Source: Chalciporus piperatus (lineage: Eukaryota > Basidiomycota > Agaricomycetes > Boletales > Boletaceae). From it: 12,150 nucleotides of DNA. Shown here piece after piece: positions 7,714-12,150 of the stretch (position 1 is its first letter; each line of letters begins with the position of its first letter). Position numbers and translations under genes: made by a program. The notes below the pieces were generated by a model that ran no database searches, was not told where the DNA came from, and saw nothing but the letters and a program-made list of their open reading frames with translations. The stretch covers positions 1 through 12,150 of the forward strand of contig JBBPTG010000457.1 of NCBI GenBank assembly GCA_038093975.1. The letters are read 5' to 3'.

Positions 7714-8741
7714 TATATCAATCGCTGGATAGCTGAAATCCTCTTGTTTCACTTCAACCTCATTCACGTACCTGTGGATCGTCATACCGGCGCGGATGGT
7801 CTGTCTAAACGGCCTCCGTCTGACGTGGATCTGCCGGAAATGGATCGGATTGACGACTGGCTGGACAATTCCTATTCATTTGCCATTGAAATACTGAATG
7901 CACGTTCCTTCCCTAATATTCAGGATTCTCTCCCCTATCGACGGGAATCGGCATTGCAGCCTTCACACTTGGTCTATAACCAAGTGTATTTCACCTTCCT
8001 TCAAACTGCTGACTCCGTTTCAGACAATCTGGACCCAGAGATTCCACGGTCTGCAAAGGCCAAAGCTTGGGAGGTCCGGATAGATCAGATTCAACGTTTC
8101 CTGGATACCCAGGAGCGGCCAGACGGGATATCAGACCCCGACTACAAATCCTTTGTCAACTCTGCTACCTGTTTCTTCTTACTCAATGGATCACTTTGGC
8201 ATTGCAAGCCTCATGGACGCCATCAGCTTGTTGTTCCGGAGTCTAGACGGTTCGGATTGATCAAGGAGGCCCACGATGACCTCAGGCACAATGGTGTCTT
8301 CACAGTCCAGACTCGTTTACTCCTACGCTTCTGGTGGCCCATGCTGGTAGACGCTGTCAAGTGGTTCATCAAGACTTGTCACCAATGCCAAGTACGGCTG
8401 ACCCAGAAGATCAACATACCACCAACGGTTCCGGTGGTCGGTGGACTCTTCATGAAGGTCCATATCGATACCATGCTGATGCCGAAGGCGAGCGGATACC
8501 AGTATATTGTCCAAGCTTGCTGCGCCCTGTCTTCCTGGCCGGAATGGCGCATGCTTCGTTCCAAGAATACTGCCGTGTTGGCTTCTTTTATCTTCGAGGA
8601 CATCTTGTGTCGGTGGGGTCCCATCACGGAGATTGTTACTGACAATGGTCCACCTTTCGTTCAAGCTCTAGAATTTCTCTGGAAACATTATCTGATCACA
8701 CATATCCGGATATTTCCTTACAACTCCCGTGCGAACGGTGT
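7714..8741 (+). pseudogene. pol: Ty3/gypsy pol fragment: RNase H tail plus integrase, truncated at both ends
   Basis: The open frame (7711-8763) encodes the central-to-late part of a gypsy polyprotein. Residues 3-35 (NRWIAEI...HTGADGLS) match the end of the RNase H domain. Residues 188-226 form the integrase HHCC zinc-binding motif (H188, H193, C223, C226). The integrase core follows, with the first catalytic Asp at 253 (HIDTM) and the second at 311 (VTDNGPPF). The frame leaves the family at about residue 344, after YNSRANGV, just before the position of the third catalytic residue (Glu in VERxHF in relatives). Six unrelated residues and a stop follow. Reverse transcriptase and protease are missing upstream, where the CTATAG-rich sequence abuts. 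The integrase cannot be functional. The fragment carries no internal stop, so decay is by truncation rather than point mutation. Confidence 0.88.
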
Positions 8742-9540
8742 AAGAAAGCTAAACCCTCTGTAGGAATAGAAATCCCGAGAAGGTTAGTAGCAAAAGATAA
8801 AGAAGGGTACGATAAGTTCGACCCTAAAGGGATTCCAGGGAATGAAGACAAGCAAAAGGACTCGTTTCCGGCATACCAAACCGTTGAAGAACCAGAAAAT
8901 GATGTTCCGTACGAACAAACGGTTGTTCCGGACCACTTCCTTGCGGTTAGGACTAGTGGAACGAAGGTAAGAACGGATGGAAAGTGTGGACGAAGGTTCC
9001 GGAGTTTTAGAGAAAGAGGTTGTTGCGTGGAGAAAAGAAAAGTCGATTCAAAATAAGCAAAGTACAGTCTTTTATAGTCCGGGCATACCCGAGACTCTGA
9101 TAGCGACAGAACGCTAAGTGACAGTACTGGACTAAGTATAGACAGGATAGATGACAAGGCGAAAAGGATGAGTAAAGTAAGGAAAGTGCGACAGTAAGGA
9201 CGCATAGCAAGGTTAGAGAACATGGAATGGAAAGGAAGCTTACCAGCGAATCATCTCATACCTGGACAACGGTTTCCGGGGACACGGAGGACGATACCTG
9301 TGAACAAAACAAACGATCCGTGGTTTCCGTTTACCACGGAACGACGGGAACGGGACGTGATAGGGACGGAAAGCTGTAAGTGCGGCGGAAGAGGTTGGGA
9401 CATAAACGGAAAGGAAGGAAAGACGTCGAGGAATGTTGAGAATGGGAAATGGGGGTAGAACGCCGGCTGCAAGCGTAGGGAATATGCGTTCCCTACATCC
9501 CAGGGTGACTTTGATGCTGACTGTCCCCAGTCAGTCACAT
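8742..9540 (-). mobile_element. LTR-like segment with minus-strand TATA box
   Basis: This purine-rich (plus strand) stretch joins the broken integrase directly. On the minus strand CTATAAAAG (9077-9069) lies before a pyrimidine-rich tract, as in a gypsy LTR promoter. Edges resembling TGT...ACA occur (8739-8741 and 9537-9539), but flanking 5-bp duplications do not match. A 175-codon minus-strand frame (8696-9223) and a plus-strand frame of about 108 codons (8727-9056) cross it. The plus frame opens with PCERCKKAK, the start of a typical zinc-cluster motif, but lacks the next cysteine. I cannot tell which, if any, is coding. The best reading is a degenerate LTR or a fragment of another element. 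An LTR search against the rest of the genome would settle it. Confidence 0.35.
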
Positions 9541-9566
9541 GAGCGGATTAGGTAAGCGCCTCATGT
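9475..9566. other. Three consecutive short hairpins upstream of the zinc-cluster gene
   Basis: Hairpin 1 (9475-9496) has perfect 8-bp arms GTAGGGAA/TTCCCTAC round a 6-base loop. Hairpin 2 (9518-9533) has arms TGACTG/CAGTCA round TCCC. Hairpin 3 (9537-9566) has arms ACATGAGCG/CGCCTCATGT with one bulge. They may mark a transposon end or a regulatory region. They lie 80-170 bp before the start codon of the next gene. Confidence 0.5.
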
Positions 9567-9645
9567 CCGTGGGGGTGACAACTCCGCATCAGCCGCTTCC
9601 TTTCTTCCTTCCCACTCCTTCTCCTCACACAACCATCCCAACACT
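9567..9645 (+). promoter_or_regulatory. Pyrimidine-rich leader before the zinc-cluster gene
   Basis: The last 55 bases before the ATG at 9646 are dominated by C and T (TTCCTTTCTTCCTTCCCACT), then ACAACCATCCCAACACT and the ATG. CT-rich tracts just upstream of starts are typical of fungal core promoters and leaders. No TATA box is visible on this strand. This supports 9646 as the start over the in-frame-incompatible ATG at 9539. Confidence 0.5.
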
Positions 9646-10837
9646 ATGTCCTCCCGTCTCACAGCTCTCTTCGGTTCCGTCGCCGCTGAACCCGTCGACG
9701 AAAGGGCCGCGGCCGCTAAGGCCTTCAAGGACGCCACGGAACTACTGCTCGACCTTGCCATGTGCGCGCCAGACGACAAGGAGGACTTGGCAGAGGATCA
9801 GCGGCTCTGGGTGACGAGATGGAATGCCGCCATGGTGAGTTGCGTTCCTCTCTTCCGTGTCCGCGCTTACAACGGAAGTGCTTCAGAGAGCCATGGAACC
9901 GACGAAAGCTGCGGCGGCGGCCTTAGGCGTGCCCACGGTTATTCCCGCACGGTCTCTCCAAGCCCTCGAAGAGGCAGAAGCTGCCCACGTCAAGTGGTCC
10001 GGGGAAGAGGCGGATAGGATCGAGGCGGCGAAGACTCAAGACGACGACGCGGAACCGGACACTACGATGGGCGACGAGACTGGGAGCGCTGAAAAGCCTC
10101 CCACCAGTGCCACCCCTCGGTCCACTCCCTCTATCCACGCTTCCGTCGGTAGTTCCGGAAAGGTGTCCGTGGTCCTCGCTCGGCCAACGCGTAAGGTGAG
10201 TCGCGGATTGATAAGAAGCTATTCCACCGATTGACCATTGCACGGCGCAGCGATCGCGGGTCTCCATGGACGAGGATGAAGAAGAGGATGAGGAACCCGG
10301 TACCGTCGAGCACCACCCGCCGTGCGTCAAGTGCGCAACCGCCAAGGTCCCGTGCCGTGGCATGCCCGACCGCACGTGCCTCAAGTGCGCGAAGCTGAAG
10401 ATTGCCTGCAACAAGGCAGGTGGTCGGGGAGGAAAAAAGGCGACAGCAAAGGCGGCTGAGAAGCCCAAGAAAGCGGCTCCTGTGAAAGCGGAACCGAAGG
10501 CCCACAGTAAGTCCCCGTCGTTGCCGTATCATCCGTACTAATACGTTGTTCCGTTGCATTTGCAGTTCGCGCGGTCAGGGCATCGACGTCCCGGGTACGT
10601 CGACCCCAGACCCCCGAGTCCATTCTGGACTCGGACATCGAACTCGTCACGCCAAAGTTGAAGACGAAAGGCAAGGCGAAGGTGGGGACGGTTGAGGGGA
10701 TGCAAACGGCGATCACGGAAGTGGAAGCCGCGGTGCAGTCGTCCCGGGGGCTGGTGCGCAAGGCCGAGGAGCAGCTTGACCAGGCCATGGGTAAGCTGGC
10801 GGATCTGAGGGCGATGGTCGCTGCCCTCGACAAGTAG
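9646..10837 (+). CDS. Four-exon Zn(II)2Cys6-type zinc-cluster protein with C-terminal coiled coil (341 residues)
   Basis: Exons 9646-9834, 9887-10195, 10251-10506 and 10566-10837 join in one frame (1026 nt with the TAG). Introns are 52, 55 and 59 nt with donors GTGAGT, GTGAGT and GTAAGT, acceptors CAG, and branch-like CTTAC, TTGAC and TACTAATAC. Residues 1-63 form an Ala/Asp-rich helical segment. Residues 64-166 are disordered, ending in a Ser/Thr/Pro-rich part and a basic ARPTRKRSR block. An acidic run (173-181) precedes C-x2-C-x6-C-x7-C-x2-C-x6-C (C191, C194, C201, C209, C212, C219), matching the fungal binuclear zinc cluster that binds DNA as two zinc ions held by six cysteines. A Lys/Ala-rich tail follows. 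The last ~48 residues (VEGMQTAITE... to the end) look like a coiled coil, so dimerisation is plausible. The cluster sits mid-protein and there is no fungal_trans domain, so it is not a classic Gal4-type activator. LTR-like DNA lies on both sides; the gene could be host-derived or carried by a transposon. Confidence 0.82.
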
Positions 10838-11445
10838 GTTTCCGTGTCCCTTCGTCTATATCTGTTGTTCGTAATCTGTACGAGTATCCATCCGTCCGTG
10901 TCCGTGTCCGTTCCGTATGAGTGATTCGCTGGTCTAAGTAAGAAATGAAGGCGATCAGTAAGTGAAGTAAGGAATGCAAAAACGAAACCAAGGACGACTG
11001 ATTCCGAAAAGCAGGGTTCCGCCTGACTTGTCTTCTTCGCGCTACTTCTGACGTCTTCTCCTACCAAGGCCCCATATAACGCGCCCGGAATGGACGGAAC
11101 GGAATCAAAGGAATGGGCGTGTGTCCCGTCACGCGTTCGAAGTCTGAATGTACTAAGTAATCGTCTGTGAGACACCAGATACGAGAGAGAGATGTTTTTT
11201 GGCTTGATGGTTTCTTTGTTTTTTGGGGTTAAGAGATAGGGGAAATAGAGATTGTTTTTGATGGTTTCTTTGTGGTTTTCTTCGATAGGATAGAAAAGGG
11301 AAAGTATAGTAAGTTACGGTTTTCTTATTAGCTTTTGTGTTTGTGAGAGACGGAAGAAGTCTCCGGACGAACACTGGGATGGAACAGATAGGAAAGAGAT
11401 CGCTGGCCTAAGCCCAGGGTAAAACGGATACGTATCATAATGACA
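10838..11445 (-). mobile_element. Gypsy 3' LTR-like tract, with 3' flank of the zinc-cluster gene
   Basis: This gene-free stretch lies between two converging units: the stop at 10837 (plus) and the pol stop at 11469 (minus). On the minus strand TGTCATTATGATACG begins at 11445, 24 bp after the pol stop, and is the likely LTR start. The far LTR edge was not found. A 16-bp direct repeat, TTGATGGTTTCTTTGT, occurs at 11204-11219 and 11258-11273 in a T-rich region. GTCCGTGTCCGT repeats lie near 10890-10910. The open frames crossing this tract have no recognisable product. Transcription end signals for the zinc-cluster gene are presumably in the first few hundred bases but are not identifiable. Confidence 0.4.
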
Positions 11446-11468
11446 GTGGGGGAACACGGAACACGGTG

Positions 11469-12149
11469 TTAGACGTCGAACTCAGACGGGTCCAAAGGGT
11501 CAGAGTCCCCTTGGTCGTCTTCATCCGAATCGTCCTCTGCCGCTAATTGATCCAATCCGTCGTCGTCCCGTTCGACGAACTCTGGTAACGGAACATCCGT
11601 CCGTGATCGCGGGTGATACAGGAACAGTCGAAACGCCGCGTAGCACAACGTAGAAATTGTCCCGTCTAACTCTGCCAAGATATAAGAGCCACCAGTCGTC
11701 CGGCGAAGGACTACCATGGGGCCTTGATACCTCGGTTTCGTCTTCCGGTTCAACTCCTGCTCCACCCTCGAGTTACGCACTAAAACTAGACTTCCAGGAC
11801 GGAAATCGTAGTCCTTGATACGGTTCTTGAATGAAGCTTCAAACTGCTTGATGGATTCGAAGCGGGCCTTCAGGACTCATTCCCGGATATTATCCAGGTC
11901 CTCCTGCCGCTTCTGGAATTGCCTAGCACGCCAGGCAATCAACTCTGTAGTTGGTAAAGGGTCAGCACTCGGGAGCGGAACAAGGAATGTGGCTTCGGCG
12001 AGATCAAAAGGGAAGAGTGGCTCCACACCATGAACTATGAAATAAGGAGAGAGACTAGTGGACTTAATGATGGTAACGCGTTCCGCCCAAAAGACAGAGT
12101 GAACTGCGCGAGGCCAGTGAGACTCGTCCCCCAGGGTACTTTTGATGAT
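11469..12149 (-). pseudogene. pol: Ty3/gypsy pol C-terminus (integrase C-terminal part), one in-frame stop
   Basis: Reading from the right edge, 227 codons on the minus strand continue an integrase just after the catalytic core: IIKSTLGDESHWPRAVHSVFWAER at the start, FDLAEATFLVPLP further on, then a Lys/Arg-rich helical region and the chromodomain-like C-terminal barrel (GPMVVLRRTTGGSYILAELDG). It ends with an acidic tail and a stop at 11469-11471. One in-frame TGA interrupts it (11879-11877, in the context NIRE-stop-VLKARF), where an Arg is expected. A CGA to TGA change would explain it. The fragment covers just the part missing from the copy at 7714-8741, but lies on the other strand and starts beyond the catalytic Glu, so the two do not overlap. 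The element probably continues to the right of the window. Confidence 0.85.
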
Positions 12150-12150
12150 G

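Noticed and set aside
8696..9223. 175-codon minus-strand frame
   Set aside because: It overlaps the end of the integrase fragment on the other strand, has biased low-complexity composition and covers the TATA-like box; it is more likely a by-product of LTR-like DNA.
9539..9814. Plus-strand frame starting at 9539
   Set aside because: It lies out of frame with the exon starting at 9646, is Pro/Ser-rich and ends without a splice partner; the 9646 frame joins cleanly through three introns.
1..12150. tRNA, rRNA, CRISPR arrays, bacterial operons
   Set aside because: None seen; tandem repeats here have no spacer structure of CRISPR type, and introns point to a eukaryote.

Overview
The window looks like repeat-dense DNA from a filamentous basidiomycete fungus, probably an agaricomycete. 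The evidence is short introns of about 50-64 nt with GTRNGT-like donors, pyrimidine-rich leaders before start codons, Ty3/gypsy pol fragments of the type common in that class, and Zn(II)2Cys6-type proteins. This placement is inference; no rRNA, tRNA or conserved housekeeping gene was seen.

Layout, left to right. 1-134 is the end of an AT-rich, CTATAG-rich mobile sequence that cuts off a broken minus-strand zinc-cluster gene (135-825). An LTR-like, purine-rich segment follows (about 830-1458), then a tentative two-exon minus-strand gene (1451-1890). It diverges from a six-exon plus-strand gene of unknown function (2189-3519) that reads through cleanly once introns are removed. Directly after that stop codon a 33-bp minisatellite starts (3521-3999). 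It is split by a 628-bp insertion (4000-4627) and resumes with growing decay to about 5110. A second, 20-bp minisatellite occurs as two head-to-head arrays (5201-5452 and 5549-5711). A 1333-bp foldback-type element with inverted arms of about 440 bp (5712-7044) sits in the second of these. Next come a row of hairpin-forming GA/GTC-rich units (7045-7480), a second copy of the CTATAG-rich sequence (about 7488-7713), and a gypsy pol fragment cut just before the last integrase catalytic residue (7714-8741).

An LTR-like segment (8742-9540) with a minus-strand TATA box and hairpins precedes the best gene of the window: a four-exon, 341-residue zinc-cluster and coiled-coil protein (9646-10837). The window ends with an LTR-like tract and the C-terminal end of a second gypsy polyprotein on the minus strand (11469-12149), which has one in-frame stop.

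Two multi-exon genes appear intact (2189-3519 and 9646-10837); nearly everything else is transposon or tandem-repeat DNA nested into itself. No pathway can be assembled from the genes. The most unusual content is structural: inverted arms, inverted minisatellites, serial hairpins, and a short terminus (CATCAGGAAAAA) at three junctions. All exon joins were made by eye and need transcript support.
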